NCBI RefSeq assembly: GCF_000732325.1
Contig: NZ_BBIW01000002.1
Coordinates: 496,007-560,006 of the forward strand
DNA length: 64,000 bases
Direction of reading: 5' to 3'
Source: Paenibacillus sp. TCA20
GTDB lineage: Bacteria; Bacillota; Bacilli; Paenibacillales; Paenibacillaceae
Of this stretch, positions 1 through 9,795 are shown one piece after another. The notes below the pieces were generated by a model. It searched no databases. It saw nothing but the letters and a program-made list of their open reading frames with translations, and had not been told where the DNA came from. Both the position numbers and the translations under genes were made by a program. Every line of letters begins with the position of its first letter. The stretch's first letter is position 1.

Positions 1-1015
1 CTGCGATAACTTCTGCTGCTACTTTACCTTCGTAAGAAGCTTTGTGTGCAAGTGCAAGACCTGCAACGATGTCGCCGATTGCGAAGATGTGCTTATGGTT
101 CGTACGACCTTGGTTGTCAACTTTAACGAAACCGCGCTCGTCTGTTTCAACACCGATCAGATCCAGACCAAGCTCACCATCTGTATTAGGACGACGTCCT
201 ACAGTTACGAGCAGGTAGTCAGCTGTAACTTCTTTGCTTTCGCCGTTTACGCTGTACTTAACAGTAACATCTTTATCCGTTTGCTCAGCGCTTTCTGCTT
301 TTGCATTCGTTACGATTTCGATGCCCGTTTTCTTCATGTTCTTCGCAACAAGCGTAGTCATGTCTTTGTCAAATCCAGGAAGCACTGTATCCATACCTTC
401 GATAATGGTTACTTTCGTTCCGAATTTGGAGTACATTTGACCAAGCTCAGCACCAATGTAGCCGCCGCCGATAACGATCATGCTTCCAGGTACTTCTTGC
501 AGGTTCAGAGCTTCTGTTGAGGACAGAATGCGTCCGCCAAACGGGAATGGCTTCAGTTCGATTGGACGGGAACCTGTTGCGATAATTGCATTTTTGAAAC
601 GGTAACGCGGAGATTCATGATCGTTGAATACACGCGCTTCGTTTTCGTTAATGAACATGCACTCGCCGTTGAATATTTCAACTTTGTTGCCTTTAAGAAG
701 GGAGCTTACGCCGCCAGTCATCTTTTTAACAACGCCGTTTTTGAATTCTTGCGTTTTTGTAAAGTCAACTTTGACATTCTCAGCAGTTACACCGAATTGA
801 TCTGCATGTTTTGCATTTTCAAATGCATGTGCTGCAGAGATCAAAGCTTTAGAAGGAATACAACCGCGGTTCAGACACACACCGCCAAGCTCGGATTTGT
901 CAACGATAAGCACTTTTTGTCCAAGCTGTGCCGCACGAATTGCAGCAACATAACCACCAGGGCCAGCACCAATGACTAGAGTATCAATATCGAGAGAAGC
1001 GTCTCCTACTACCAT
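1..1015 (-). CDS. pdhD: Dihydrolipoyl dehydrogenase (E3), partial at the window edge
   Basis: This is the FAD-dependent E3 subunit of the pyruvate dehydrogenase complex. It reoxidises the dihydrolipoyl groups of E2 and reduces NAD+. The first 338 residues are present and the C-terminus lies beyond base 1. The N-terminal FAD site ([10 protein letters not shown]) is followed by the redox-active disulfide [14 protein letters not shown] second nucleotide-binding motif ([12 protein letters not shown]) and the FAD-contacting ATGSRP and AIGDI segments come after that. The ATG at 1013-1015 follows the pdhC stop by a few bases, so this is the last gene of pdhABCD. Family assignment is secure. Confidence 0.95.
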   Translation of the reverse strand, partial: MVVGDASLDIDTLVIGAGPGGYVAAIRAAQLGQKVLIVDKSELGGVCLNRGCIPSKALISAAHAFENAKHADQFGVTAENVKVDFTKTQEFKNGVVKKMTGGVSSLLKGNKVEIFNGECMFINENEARVFNDHESPRYRFKNAIIATGSRPIELKPFPFGGRILSSTEALNLQEVPGSMIVIGGGYIGAELGQMYSKFGTKVTIIEGMDTVLPGFDKDMTTLVAKNMKKTGIEIVTNAKAESAEQTDKDVTVKYSVNGESKEVTADYLLVTVGRRPNTDGELGLDLIGVETDERGFVKVDNQGRTNHKHIFAIGDIVAGLALAHKASYEGKVAAEVIA

Positions 1016-1019
1016 GTTT

Positions 1020-2330
1020 TTATACCTCCATTACCAGCAGCTCGGGATTAGCGAGCAGGGATTTAATGTAGTTCATAAAGTTTTGAGCTGTTGCACCATC
1101 GATAATACGGTGGTCGAAGCTTAGGGACAGAGCCATAACTGGAGCTGCCACTACTTGACCGTCTTTAACAACCGCTTTTTCACTGATACGTCCAGTTCCA
1201 AGGATTGCAACTTCAGGGAAGTTGATGATCGGAGTGAAGAACATACCGCCTGCAGAACCGATGTTTGTAATAGAGATGGTGCTGCCCTTCATTTCGTTAG
1301 GGGACAGTTTGCCATCACGGCCGCGGGAAGCAAGATCACGGATGCTGTCAGCGATCATCCAGATGCTCTTACGATCTGCATCATGGATAACAGGTACGAT
1401 CAGACCGTTGTCTGTATCTGTAGCGATACCGATGTTGTAGTATTTTTTGTAAACAATTTCGTTTGCTTGCTCGTCGATCATTGCGTTCATTACAGGGAAC
1501 TCGCGAGTCGCTGCAATAAGTGCTTTGACGATGAATGGCAAGTAAGTCACTTTAGTGCCTTTTTTCTCAGCGATCGGCTTCATACGAGTACGGAAGGCAA
1601 CCAGCTCAGTTACATCTACTTCGTCCATGATGGTAACGTGCGGTGCAGTGTATGCAGATTTAACCATCGCATTAGAGATTGCTTTGCGGATACCTTTGAA
1701 TGGTACACGCTCTTCTTCAGCACGAGCATTCGCTGCTGCTGCCGGTGCGCTAGCTGCTTCTTTTGTTTCTTCAGCTGTAGATGCTGCTGGTGCAGAAGCT
1801 GCTTGACCGCCGCCGTTCTTGAATGCTTCAACATCTTCTTTTGTTACTTTACCGTTGTTGCCAGTACCTGTAACTTCAGCGATGTTAACGCCTTGCTCAC
1901 GAGCAAATTTGCGAACGCTAGGAGTTGCGAGAACTTCTTTTGCAGGTGCAGAAGAAACTTCTTTCTCTCCGCCTTCTTTGGCTTCGCTTGGGCTGCTTGC
2001 TGCTGGGGAAGAAGTTGTATCTGCTCCGCCTTTAGCTGCGTCAGCTTCTTGAGATGCTTGCTCTTCTTCCTCTTGTTCAGGAATGTCGCCTTCTGCATCA
2101 ATGACAGCAACAACAGCACCCACTGTGAAGATGTCGCCGTCTTTAGCGAATACTTCTTGTACAGTACCGTTTACTGGACAAGGAACTTCTACGACAGCCT
2201 TGTCATTTTGTACTTCCATGATGATATCGTCGTCAGTAACTTTATCACCTGGTTTGATGTGCATTTTGATGATTTCGCCTTCGTGAAGACCTTCACCGAG
2301 CTCAGGGAACTTGTAATTAAATTTTGCCAC
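1020..2330 (-). CDS. pdhC: Dihydrolipoamide acetyltransferase (E2 of pyruvate dehydrogenase)
   Basis: E2 core protein of 436 residues that moves the acetyl group from E1 to CoA. One lipoyl domain lies at about residues 1-80, with lipoyl-lysine context [10 protein letters not shown]. An Ala/Pro/Glu-rich linker leads to the peripheral subunit-binding domain at about 135-172 ([13 protein letters not shown]). A second linker leads to the catalytic domain, which ends with the CoA-acyltransferase motif [11 protein letters not shown] single lipoyl domain is usual in Firmicutes. The ATG is preceded by an AGGAGG-type ribosome site. It sits between pdhB and pdhD in the operon. Confidence 0.96.
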   Translation of the reverse strand: MAKFNYKFPELGEGLHEGEIIKMHIKPGDKVTDDDIIMEVQNDKAVVEVPCPVNGTVQEVFAKDGDIFTVGAVVAVIDAEGDIPEQEEEEQASQEADAAKGGADTTSSPAASSPSEAKEGGEKEVSSAPAKEVLATPSVRKFAREQGVNIAEVTGTGNNGKVTKEDVEAFKNGGGQAASAPAASTAEETKEAASAPAAAANARAEEERVPFKGIRKAISNAMVKSAYTAPHVTIMDEVDVTELVAFRTRMKPIAEKKGTKVTYLPFIVKALIAATREFPVMNAMIDEQANEIVYKKYYNIGIATDTDNGLIVPVIHDADRKSIWMIADSIRDLASRGRDGKLSPNEMKGSTISITNIGSAGGMFFTPIINFPEVAILGTGRISEKAVVKDGQVVAAPVMALSLSFDHRIIDGATAQNFMNYIKSLLANPELLVMEV

Positions 2331-2374
2331 TTGTATTACCTCCTACTTTAGATGACTACATAGAAGAACTGTAC

Positions 2375-2402
2375 ATAAGGAGCTGAAACTTCAGCTCCTT
2401 AT
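2375..2402. repeat. Near-perfect palindrome between pdhB and pdhC
   Basis: Two 12-base arms (2375-2386 and 2391-2402, ATAAGGAGCTGA and its complement) are separated by 4 bases. On the minus-strand transcript this forms a stable hairpin in the 115-base pdhB-pdhC gap. No T-run follows it, so it is not a standard terminator. It may mark an RNA processing or stabilising site that sets E2 against E1 expression; that role is inference. Confidence 0.6.
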
Positions 2403-2445
2403 GCTGTTTTAGGACAAACGATTCGTCCATCGTTCATTCTATTTA

Positions 2446-3426
2446 TTAGAATTCGAGTACTTTGTTAACCGCATCAATTACACGATTAGGAGTTGGGAGC
2501 CAAGAGTCCTCAATTTGTGCGAATGCATAAACCGTGTCAGGAGCAGCAACGCGAAGTACGGGTGCTTCCAGGTGCAGGATCGCTTTTTCATTGATTTGGG
2601 CAATGACTTCAGCTGCTACGCCGGAGCTCTTTTGAGCTTCTTGAACCACGATAGCGCGGTTTGTTTTCTTAACGGACTCAAGAATGGTATCGATGTCGAT
2701 CGGGCTGATCGTACGAAGATCGATAACTTCTGCCTTGATTCCTTTCGTTTTTTCGAGTTCTTCTGCAGCTTTAACAGAAGTGTGAACCATCATGCCGTAA
2801 GCGATAATCGTTACGTCAGAACCTTCACGTACCACGTTCGCTTTACCAAGCTCCACGGTGTAATCTTCTTCTGGAACTTCTGCACGGAAAGCATGGTACA
2901 GGTTCAAGTGCTCCATGAAGAATACGGGATCGTTATCACGGATCGACGCAATCAGAAGACCTTTTGCATCGTAAGGGTTAGAAGGAACTACTACTTTAAT
3001 ACCCGGTGTTTGCGTGAGCAAACCTTCGAGGGAATCTGTATGAAGCTCAGCTGCTTTTACGCCGCCGCCGAAAGGTGTACGGAACACGATCGGGGAGTTG
3101 TAACGGCCGCCGGAGCGGTAACGCATACGTGCAGCTTGAACCGCCATTTGGTCAAGTGCTTCAAATATAAAACCTACGAATTGAATCTCTGCAACTGGAC
3201 GGAAGCCAGTCACACCAAGACCTACTGCCAGACCACCGATAGCGGACTCTGCAAGTGGTGTATCAAATACGCGCTCTTCGCCGAATTCTTTTTGCAAACC
3301 TTCCGTCGCACGGAATACACCGCCGACATTACCCACGTCTTCACCGAAAACTAGGACATTCGGATCACGTTTAAGCTCGACGCGCATGGCGTCGCGGATT
3401 GCTTCTTTCATGTTCATTTGTGCCAT
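2446..3426 (-). CDS. pdhB: Pyruvate dehydrogenase E1 component, beta subunit
   Basis: Beta subunit (326 residues) of the thiamine-diphosphate-dependent E1, which decarboxylates pyruvate and acetylates the lipoyl group of E2. The N-terminus ([18 protein letters not shown]) and [18 protein letters not shown] are typical of the transketolase-like pyrimidine-binding domain. The C-terminal transketolase domain has DLRTISPID and ends with [13 protein letters not shown]. Length matches the family. The gene follows pdhA and precedes pdhC. A small inverted repeat (GTTCC ... GGAAC) at about 3471-3487 lies in the pdhA-pdhB gap. Confidence 0.96.
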   Translation of the reverse strand: MAQMNMKEAIRDAMRVELKRDPNVLVFGEDVGNVGGVFRATEGLQKEFGEERVFDTPLAESAIGGLAVGLGVTGFRPVAEIQFVGFIFEALDQMAVQAARMRYRSGGRYNSPIVFRTPFGGGVKAAELHTDSLEGLLTQTPGIKVVVPSNPYDAKGLLIASIRDNDPVFFMEHLNLYHAFRAEVPEEDYTVELGKANVVREGSDVTIIAYGMMVHTSVKAAEELEKTKGIKAEVIDLRTISPIDIDTILESVKKTNRAIVVQEAQKSSGVAAEVIAQINEKAILHLEAPVLRVAAPDTVYAFAQIEDSWLPTPNRVIDAVNKVLEF

Positions 3427-3507
3427 TGCTTCATATCCTCCTTAAACATTTAACAGTTCGTGCCTATATGAGTTCCATTCAGTGGAACAGTTACTTACAC
3501 CAAAGAT

Positions 3508-4575
3508 TTATTGAAAATCAGCTTTTTGCTCTTCCAAATGTTTTGGAGTATGCTCGAACATGCTGTCAATCAAGCCAGGGATTGTCATTTTTTCTGTTTT
3601 CTCAGCGCGTTTGATCTCGTCGTTCACTTTCGCTTTCGCTTCATCTTTCACGCGAGCTGTATCTTCTTCAGTCCAGAGACCTTTTTTCTCCAGATATTTA
3701 GCAAGACGATTGATTGGATCTTTCTCGTTCCACTCGCCTTCCTCGTCTTTAGTACGATATTTAGAAGCATCGTCAGACAGGGAATGCGGACGGTAGCGGT
3801 AAGTTACTGCTTCAATCAAAGTAGCGCCTTCTCCATTGCGAGCACGTTCAGCAGCTTCTCTAACAGCGGTGATTACTGCGAATACGTCCATTCCGTCAAC
3901 TTTGATGCCTTTGATACCAGCTGCTACTGCTTTATGAGCAATAGACAGAGCTGCAGTTTGTTTGGAGAAAGGTGTTGTAATGGCATAGCCATTGTTTTGT
4001 ACGAAGAAAATAACCGGCAGTTTGAAACGACCTGCATAGTTCAGACCTTCGTAGAAGTCACCTTCGGAAGAACCGCCGTCACCTGTGTAAGTGATCGCAA
4101 CGTTCTTTTGGTTCTTCAATTTAAAGCCCATAGCAATACCCATCGCGTGCAAGATTTGAGCACCGATGATGATTTGCGGCATCATTACGTTTACGCCGTC
4201 AGGAATTTGACCACCATGTTGATGTCCACGGGAATACAAGAAGGCTTGATACAGCGGAAGACCATGCCATACAAGCTGTGGAATATCACGGTAACCAGGT
4301 ACTACGTAATCTTCTTTCTCAATGGCAAACTCACTGCCGATCATGGAAGCTTCTTGACCGGATACTGGAGCGTAGAATCCAAGACGTCCTTGGCGGCCCA
4401 GATTAACTGCGCGATCGTCCCAAGTACGAGTAAATACCATACGGTACATAATTTCTTTCAATTGATCATCGGACAGCTCAGGCATTTTGTCTTTGTTAAC
4501 GATTTCACCGTCAGGAGACAATACGGAGAGAGCCTCTACATCCTCTGTATAAACTTCATAAGGAACCTTGCTCAT
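3508..4575 (-). CDS. pdhA: Pyruvate dehydrogenase E1 component, alpha subunit
   Basis: Alpha subunit of E1. The thiamine-diphosphate motif is GDGGSSEGDFYEGLNYA ... NN, and the phosphorylation-loop-like YRYRPHSLSDD is also present. An upstream in-frame codon at 4611 would add 12 residues (MIFKFFVEVKKK). I prefer the ATG at 4573-4575 because GAGGTG lies about 9 bases ahead of it and the protein then begins MSKVPYEVYTED, giving 355 residues. It is the first gene of the pdh operon, with a sigma-A-like promoter about 55 bases upstream. Confidence 0.95.
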   Translation of the reverse strand: MSKVPYEVYTEDVEALSVLSPDGEIVNKDKMPELSDDQLKEIMYRMVFTRTWDDRAVNLGRQGRLGFYAPVSGQEASMIGSEFAIEKEDYVVPGYRDIPQLVWHGLPLYQAFLYSRGHQHGGQIPDGVNVMMPQIIIGAQILHAMGIAMGFKLKNQKNVAITYTGDGGSSEGDFYEGLNYAGRFKLPVIFFVQNNGYAITTPFSKQTAALSIAHKAVAAGIKGIKVDGMDVFAVITAVREAAERARNGEGATLIEAVTYRYRPHSLSDDASKYRTKDEEGEWNEKDPINRLAKYLEKKGLWTEEDTARVKDEAKAKVNDEIKRAEKTEKMTIPGLIDSMFEHTPKHLEEQKADFQ

Positions 4576-4630
4576 TTTTTTCTTCACCTCAACAAAAAAT
4601 TTGAATATCAAGTTCCGCTGTTATAGAATT

Positions 4631-4660
4631 ATTATACACCTGTTTTGTCACATACGTCAA
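4631..4660 (-). promoter_or_regulatory. Sigma-A-type promoter for pdhABCD
   Basis: On the minus strand, TTGACG (4655-4660) and TATAAT (4631-4636) are separated by 18 bases. The predicted start point is near 4624, about 50 bases ahead of the pdhA ATG. It is read from the sequence only. Confidence 0.7.
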
Positions 4661-4702
4661 AGATAAACGTTGATTTTTTTAAGTTTTTCTTTTGTTTGTA
4701 TG

Positions 4703-4736
4703 TATAACAGTTGTTATGAATTAGTATAACAGTTGT
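4703..4736. repeat. Direct repeat of an operator-like element upstream of pdhA
   Basis: TATAACAGTTGT occurs at 4703-4714 and again at 4725-4736, a 22-base period of about two helical turns. The first copy extends to ATAACA-GT-TGTTAT, an inverted repeat. The copies lie upstream of the pdhA -35 and ahead of the divergent esterase gene, so they could bind a dimeric regulator of either. No known consensus was recognised. Confidence 0.5.
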
Positions 4737-4834
4737 GGAAAAAACCTGTTGCTTGTACTAGCCGAGCAACTAGGGTTAATCTTATCTTATTGTTAAAACG
4801 AATGCAAAACATAGACGAAGAAAGGTGACGATTT

Positions 4835-5569
4835 ATGACGGATTCTCGCTATTTGAAACGAACCATCCTGAAGGATGAGATTGAAAGCCGGTTCTTAAAC
4901 GCAACAAGAAATCTCCGGATCTACCTTCCGCCGGGCTACAATGAAGTATTAAGCTATCCTGTCGTCTACTGTCAGGACGGTGAGGAGTTCTTCAACTTCG
5001 GCCGCATAGCTACTACCGCCAATCGTTTAATTTTAGATGAAGGTGTAGAGCCTTTTATCATTGTTGGCGTTGAAGTCGACGTAAAAACCCGCACTCAGGA
5101 GTATGCGCCTTTTGGAGAACAATTTGAGGCTTACACTTCTGCCTTTGCGAAAGAAATCATTCCCTATATCGAACAAAAATATCCGGTCCGTCGTACAAAA
5201 GAGGAAAGAATTCTTGCCGGGGACTCTCTCGGCGGCAGTGTCTCCCTTCACATTGCGCTTATGTATTCAGATATGTTCAGCAAGGTTATCAGCTTGTCCG
5301 GTGCTTATTACCCCGAATCCCAAGAACTGTACGCACAGTCCTCCGACCTGTCATGGCTGAGCGTGTGGATGATTGTGGGACTGCAAGAGAACAGCTTCGA
5401 GACGGATCATGGCATCTTCAACTTTGTAGAGATGAATCAGGATACTCGTGACTTGTTAGAAGAGCGTGGAGCTAAAGTGAAGTACGCTGAAAAAGACGGC
5501 CGTCATCAGTGGGGCTTCTGGCAAAATGAGCTTCCAGACGCGCTTGAATACTTCCTCGATAAACAATAA
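4835..5569 (+). CDS. Alpha/beta-hydrolase, putative esterase (esterase D/Fes-like)
   Basis: Predicted cytoplasmic serine esterase of 244 residues. The nucleophile elbow is GDSLGG with Ser131. An early LPPGY segment and a late DGRHQWGFW segment, which would carry the catalytic His, fit the esterase D / enterochelin-esterase-like family. There is no signal peptide. The start is set by AAAGGTGA seven bases before the ATG. The gene is divergent from pdhA and appears monocistronic. The substrate cannot be told from sequence; Fes-type relatives hydrolyse siderophore esters, but no siderophore genes are nearby. Confidence 0.8.
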   Translation: MTDSRYLKRTILKDEIESRFLNATRNLRIYLPPGYNEVLSYPVVYCQDGEEFFNFGRIATTANRLILDEGVEPFIIVGVEVDVKTRTQEYAPFGEQFEAYTSAFAKEIIPYIEQKYPVRRTKEERILAGDSLGGSVSLHIALMYSDMFSKVISLSGAYYPESQELYAQSSDLSWLSVWMIVGLQENSFETDHGIFNFVEMNQDTRDLLEERGAKVKYAEKDGRHQWGFWQNELPDALEYFLDKQ

Positions 5570-5715
5570 TACATTCACTACAGGTGTGGGGATGAGGTAG
5601 TTCACAACAGCTGTTCTATAACAGATCCGGCTCAAGTGACTCTTCTTCCCCCCCTTTTTACGTGATCATTGTTAACGTTTACATCCAGCATCTATCATAC
5701 ACCAATTTATGACAC

Positions 5716-5742
5716 AAAAAAACCGGCTCTGCTTGAGCCGGT
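5716..5742 (-). terminator. Intrinsic terminator of the phosphatase gene
   Basis: The stem ACCGGCTC / GAGCCGGT (5722-5729 with 5735-5742) is followed on the minus strand by a run of seven T. It lies just downstream of the stop at 5749. The 5570-5715 stretch holds no gene. Confidence 0.85.
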
Positions 5743-5748
5743 CTATTA

Positions 5749-6216
5749 TTATTTCAACTTTTCTTTCGTAATTCTATCCAGCAGCACATCGCTGCCCAAA
5801 TCGATCAGTCTATGCACCTCATCAAAATTACCCGTGTAGTATGGATCCGGCACCTCTCTATGCGGTTCATCAGGAAGCAGATCCATGAATTTTAATATGT
5901 TGGCTTGTTCTGCACCGGGTAAATTACGGACGTTGCGCTCATTCGAGTTATCCATGCACACAATATAATCAAAGGAACCGAAGTCGCTGTCTGTAACCTG
6001 TCTTGCCGTCATTCCTTCAAAACTAACCGAATGCAGATTCAAAATCTTCTGTGTCCCTTCGTGAGGAGGCTTTCCGATATGCCAATCCCCTGTCCCTGCA
6101 GAATCCACCAGAATGTGTTGCTCCAAATGCCTCTCATTCACTTTATGACGAAAAATAGCTTCCGCCATCGGTGATCTGCAAATGTTGCCTAAACAAACAA
6201 ATAATACTCGAACCAT
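5749..6216 (-). CDS. Low-molecular-weight protein-tyrosine phosphatase
   Basis: The N-terminal signature VLFVCLGNICRSPMAEA is the CX5R phosphatase loop (Cys8, Arg14), and the general-acid motif DPYY is near residue 122. The 155-residue length is normal for the family. A GTG at 6225 is possible, but AGGG sits 8 bases before the ATG at 6214-6216, which gives the conventional MVRVLFVC start. It removes phosphate from tyrosine (or arginine, as in YwlE-type members) residues. The substrate is unknown and no tyrosine kinase is adjacent. Confidence 0.9.
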   Translation of the reverse strand: MVRVLFVCLGNICRSPMAEAIFRHKVNERHLEQHILVDSAGTGDWHIGKPPHEGTQKILNLHSVSFEGMTARQVTDSDFGSFDYIVCMDNSNERNVRNLPGAEQANILKFMDLLPDEPHREVPDPYYTGNFDEVHRLIDLGSDVLLDRITKEKLK

Positions 6217-6259
6217 CTCTTGCACCCTTCCCTTCTTACACGCTATATCAACAAATATA

Positions 6260-6922
6260 TTATTTATTCAAAGTCTGCTGCTTGCTTGGTGTAACCGGAG
6301 CTTCATTCTCAACCGTCTGCAGCGTACGCTTCGGTAGTCTCCATCGATAGTGAACAGACAGCATGCGGAAGAAGACAACCGCACCAAACAAAATCAGTAA
6401 GCTTACTGTATCATCTGCAATATGAAGTCCGATCATCAGCCCTGCCAGAATGGCCCACACTGCATATATTTCATCTCTGAGCACCAGTGGCTTGCGTCCA
6501 GCCAGCAAATCTCTAATAATTCCGCCGCCAATCCCTGTTAATACCGCAGCTACAATCACGGCACTGATCGGATGATTCATCTCGGCAGCATAGAGTCCGC
6601 CTTGAATGGCAAAAGCCGATAAGCCTATCGCGTCAAAGAACATTTCTGTCTTCTTCCAATGCCCGATCCATGAGTTTGGCAGAATAAATGCGATTGCTAT
6701 CGAGAACAATGCCAGCATAATAAACGTGCCTTGACTCCACAATGTAGTAACGGGAACACCAATCAATATATTTCGTATAACTCCGCCGCCGAATGCCGTA
6801 ACCATTCCGAGAACGACGACACCTAATATATCATAGTCTTCTTCCATAGCAACGAACGCACCGGACATGGCAAAAGCAATCGTACCTATAATACTAAAGA
6901 TCTCAAACACATTCATTTCCAC
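6260..6922 (-). CDS. TRIC/UPF0126 family membrane protein (YicG-like)
   Basis: A 220-residue integral membrane protein built from two similar halves. Each half has a Gly-rich helix-break motif: AFGGGVIRN near residue 45 and GIGGGIIRD near residue 130. This is the hallmark of UPF0126/trimeric intracellular cation channel proteins. About six to seven hydrophobic helices are visible, then a short polar tail. Bacterial members form K+-permeable channels in structural work; the role here is unknown. GTG at 6922 or ATG at 6916 are both possible starts. It is transcribed toward the phosphatase gene. Confidence 0.85.
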   Translation of the reverse strand: MEMNVFEIFSIIGTIAFAMSGAFVAMEEDYDILGVVVLGMVTAFGGGVIRNILIGVPVTTLWSQGTFIMLALFSIAIAFILPNSWIGHWKKTEMFFDAIGLSAFAIQGGLYAAEMNHPISAVIVAAVLTGIGGGIIRDLLAGRKPLVLRDEIYAVWAILAGLMIGLHIADDTVSLLILFGAVVFFRMLSVHYRWRLPKRTLQTVENEAPVTPSKQQTLNK

Positions 6923-7058
6923 TTACGATCTATACCTCACTCATTAAGTCATATTCAACACTTGTTCCATTGTAGTCAAGGGCGATCCATTTGTGCAACC
7001 TTTATTTGTGGACTATACTCAAATGAAAAAGAACATCAAGAAGTAAGGAAGTGGCCAG

Positions 7059-7700
7059 ATGCCGAACACAAGAGTTGCCATCTTTACAGGAGGAGATCTT
7101 CATGAGGAATATATCGAGAAGCTGAATGCAGACGACATTTTAATCGGTGCCGATTACGGCGCTTGGTATTTAGTCCATCAGCAGCTCAAGCCTACGATTG
7201 CAGTTGGAGATTTTGATTCGGTATCGGAGGAGCAATATAAGCGCATTGAAGAATACAGTCACCAAGTCGTCAGGTGTGATCCCATTGACAAGGACCTGTC
7301 TGACACAGAGCTTGCTCTAAAATATGCCTACTCATTTCATCCAGCCGAAATTGTTATTTTTGGCGCAACAGGCTCGAGACTCGATCACACGCTGGCGAAT
7401 ATACAGATCTTATCCAAAACCCTGAAGCACGGTATACGCTGCAGCATTATAAACCGTAACAACCTGATTACTGCAACGGATTCTCGTATTACTTTACATA
7501 AGAATGAATATGACTATATATCACTTATCCCTCTAACGACTGAGGTTCGCGGAATCGATCTGGATGGCTTTATGTACCCTCTGTCGGACGCAGTTCTGTC
7601 CATAGGAGATTCGCTCGGGATCAGCAATCAAATTGTAAGCTCAGCAGGTACGATTACCATTAAGGAAGGCATTCTGCTCGTCATACAGAGCAAGGACTAA
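7059..7700 (+). CDS. thiN: Thiamine pyrophosphokinase
   Basis: Converts thiamine to thiamine diphosphate with ATP. The 213 residues show the family motifs: an early GADYGAWYL, the acidic metal/nucleotide site AVGDFDSV, and GATGSRLDHTLANI. The C-terminal thiamine-binding half follows. It is a single gene, convergent with the thi biosynthesis operon and separated from it by a shared hairpin. Together they give salvage and de novo routes to the cofactor needed by the nearby pyruvate dehydrogenase. Confidence 0.93.
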   Translation: MPNTRVAIFTGGDLHEEYIEKLNADDILIGADYGAWYLVHQQLKPTIAVGDFDSVSEEQYKRIEEYSHQVVRCDPIDKDLSDTELALKYAYSFHPAEIVIFGATGSRLDHTLANIQILSKTLKHGIRCSIINRNNLITATDSRITLHKNEYDYISLIPLTTEVRGIDLDGFMYPLSDAVLSIGDSLGISNQIVSSAGTITIKEGILLVIQSKD

Positions 7701-7710
7701 ACACAACAAC

Positions 7711-7741
7711 AAAAATCCATTCGATTCGGAATGGATTTTTT
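7711..7741. terminator. Bidirectional terminator between thiN and thiF
   Basis: The arms AAAAATCCATTC and GAATGGATTTTTT flank a 6-base loop, giving a T-run on both strands. It serves thiN on the plus strand and thiF, the last gene of the thiazole operon, on the minus strand. Confidence 0.85.
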
Positions 7742-7763
7742 GTTCTTATACAGCTATATTGGG

Positions 7764-8825
7764 TCAGCCAAAATATCGATGATAAATCGTTCGCGCTTCC
7801 GCTACATCCTTCGTTCCATGAACCAGCGCTCTTCCATCCTTGAATATGACCAGTCGGACTGCTGCTTTGAGATGAAAAGAGACGAGAAAAGGATTCACCT
7901 CAACCTTACCTTGATGGAGCGCGCGCAAACGATCGGCCGTTTCTTGCAGGTTAAGCTCTCTTCTGCGTGCAGGCCTGATCTGTACCGTATCCCTCCCACA
8001 CAACACATCGGTTCGATCGGTATTTGCTGCACTTAGATAAGGATATGTTCTCTCATGCCCGCAGGAGAGGCAGTTCGGATTCTTCGCCAGATCGACACCA
8101 ATCGTGGTATATTCATTGCGCCACATGTCAAAAGAGAGCAGCTTTCTCCTCAGCGCTTCATAATTTCCGGTAAGGAGCTTGAATGCCTCTGCTGTCTGAT
8201 TCGCAGTGACCATCTGGACCGCTTGTGGAAGAATTCCTGCCGTGTCGCATGTGTCTCCACCAAGCGGGACCTCACCCAGCAGGCAATTCAAGCAAGGGGT
8301 TTCCCCAGGTAAAATGGTATATGTGATACCGTAGCTGCCAACACATCCTCCATATATCCATGGCGTATTGTGCTTTTGGGCAATATCATTAATGATCAGC
8401 CGGGTATCGAAGTTATCGGTGGCATCCATAATCAAATCTGAGTCTGTGATCAATTCTTCTAATTCCTCTGCGCCTACATCCATAACATAAGCATTAATAC
8501 TCACTTCAGAATTAATTTGGCGAAGCCGATTCTCGGCAGCAATCGCTTTGGGAAGACGGGACATCGCATCTGCTTCACTGAACAGCTGCTGTCTCTGGAG
8601 ATTACTCCACTCCACATAGTCACGGTCAGCGATCGTTATACGACCTACGCCTGAACGAACCAGCGTTTCCGCAATTCCCGTTCCAAGTGCCCCTGCTCCA
8701 ATAACGACCACATGACTATTTTTCAGCTTCTGCTGGCCTACCTTGCCGAATGGCGCGAACAGCTCCTGTCTCGAGTAACGATCAGATATGGCTAATGCAT
8801 TTGTGCTCAAATCCTGTCTATTCAC
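7764..8825 (-). CDS. thiF: ThiF/MoeB-type adenylyltransferase for ThiS
   Basis: Adenylates the C-terminal glycine of ThiS so that sulfur can be added for thiazole synthesis. The nucleotide-binding motif [11 protein letters not shown], the family motif DATDNFDTR, the zinc cysteine pairs CLNC and CLSC, and a GGDTCDTAG segment are all visible. The reading frame is open to 8915, but the GTG at 8823-8825 overlaps the thiG stop as GTGA, which implies translational coupling. That start gives 353 residues. MoeB is a possible alternative, but the operon context makes ThiF clear. It is the last gene of the operon. Confidence 0.9.
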   Translation of the reverse strand: MNRQDLSTNALAISDRYSRQELFAPFGKVGQQKLKNSHVVVIGAGALGTGIAETLVRSGVGRITIADRDYVEWSNLQRQQLFSEADAMSRLPKAIAAENRLRQINSEVSINAYVMDVGAEELEELITDSDLIMDATDNFDTRLIINDIAQKHNTPWIYGGCVGSYGITYTILPGETPCLNCLLGEVPLGGDTCDTAGILPQAVQMVTANQTAEAFKLLTGNYEALRRKLLSFDMWRNEYTTIGVDLAKNPNCLSCGHERTYPYLSAANTDRTDVLCGRDTVQIRPARRRELNLQETADRLRALHQGKVEVNPFLVSFHLKAAVRLVIFKDGRALVHGTKDVAEARTIYHRYFG

Positions 8826-9592
8826 GTATGAATCATCCCTTCCATCGGACTGCTTGCCGATGCGTAGCGTTTGACCGGGATCATTCCAGACTCGTAAGCC
8901 TTCCTTCCTGCCCATACAGCATATTTCATCGCTTCTGCCATTTTCACAGGGTCCCCTGCTCCTGACACTGCTGAATTCAGCAGAACGGCATCCGCCCCTA
9001 GCTCCATTGCATAGGCTGCATCCCGAGGAGAACGAATACCTGCATCGACGATTACAGGAACCGCGGCTTGTTCAATAATCAGCTCCAGCGCCCTCGGATT
9101 GTTGATTCCTTGACCTGAGCCGATGGGAGACGCTCCCGGCATGATCGCATGCACACCCAGCAGCTGCAACCTCTTTACAAGCATCACATCGTCCGAAATG
9201 TATGGCAGTACAACAAATCCTTCTGCAAGCAGTATTTCGCAGGCTGTATATGTTTCCAGCGGGTCTGGAAGAAGTGTAGTCTGATCCCCGATCACTTCTA
9301 CCTTAATCATATCACATAGTCCAGAGGCTTTTGCTAGTCTAGCTATTTTTACAGCCTCCTCCGCTGTTCTTGCTCCAGCCGTATTGGGCAGTAATGTGTA
9401 CTTGGATAAGTCGAGCTGATCCAGAAAATGAGGCTCATCCTTCTTCTCCAGATTCAGTCTGCGTACTGCAAAAGTAAGCACTTCCGTCTCGGAGATCTCT
9501 ACCGCATTGCGCTGAACATACAGGTCATCGAATTTACCCGTACCTAATAACAGCCGAGAACCAAAGCTATAATTTCCAATATTCAACATCAT
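8822..9592 (-). CDS. thiG: Thiazole synthase
   Basis: TIM-barrel enzyme that joins deoxyxylulose 5-phosphate, ThiS-thiocarboxylate and dehydroglycine into the thiazole phosphate. The Schiff-base lysine is in [11 protein letters not shown]. The phosphate-binding segments [12 protein letters not shown] and [18 protein letters not shown] are present. The open frame extends to 9688, but the ATG at 9592 overlaps the thiS stop (TAATG) and has GGGAGG six bases upstream, giving 256 residues. An ATG three bases further in is equally usable. It is coupled upstream to thiS and downstream to thiF. Confidence 0.95.
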   Translation of the reverse strand: MMLNIGNYSFGSRLLLGTGKFDDLYVQRNAVEISETEVLTFAVRRLNLEKKDEPHFLDQLDLSKYTLLPNTAGARTAEEAVKIARLAKASGLCDMIKVEVIGDQTTLLPDPLETYTACEILLAEGFVVLPYISDDVMLVKRLQLLGVHAIMPGASPIGSGQGINNPRALELIIEQAAVPVIVDAGIRSPRDAAYAMELGADAVLLNSAVSGAGDPVKMAEAMKYAVWAGRKAYESGMIPVKRYASASSPMEGMIHT

Positions 9593-9795
9593 TAACCGCC
9601 TCCCACAAAATGAACGATCTCGATCTTGTCTCCGTCTGCAAGCTTCGTTGTGGAATGCAGATCTTTCGTTAATATTTGATCGTTCCACTCGACCACCACC
9701 GTTTTGACACCTAATTCAAGGGAATCTATTAAATCGCTGACTGAGATAACAGAATCGTCAACCGGCCTATATTGTCCGTTAATGACTATCTTCAA
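9592..9795 (-). CDS. thiS: Sulfur carrier protein ThiS
   Basis: A 67-residue ubiquitin-like carrier ending in ...HFVGGG. The C-terminal Gly-Gly is adenylated by ThiF and converted to a thiocarboxylate. It starts with TTG and overlaps the thiO stop by four bases, so translation is probably coupled. Size and C-terminus are exactly those of ThiS. Confidence 0.93.
   Translation of the reverse strand: MKIVINGQYRPVDDSVISVSDLIDSLELGVKTVVVEWNDQILTKDLHSTTKLADGDKIEIVHFVGGG

Noticed and set aside
1155..2351. A 398-codon plus-strand frame opposite pdhC
   Set aside because: Shadow of the pdhC coding frame: Cys/Phe-rich translation, no domain and no ribosome site. The same applies to the long plus-strand frame at 3511-4626 opposite pdhA.
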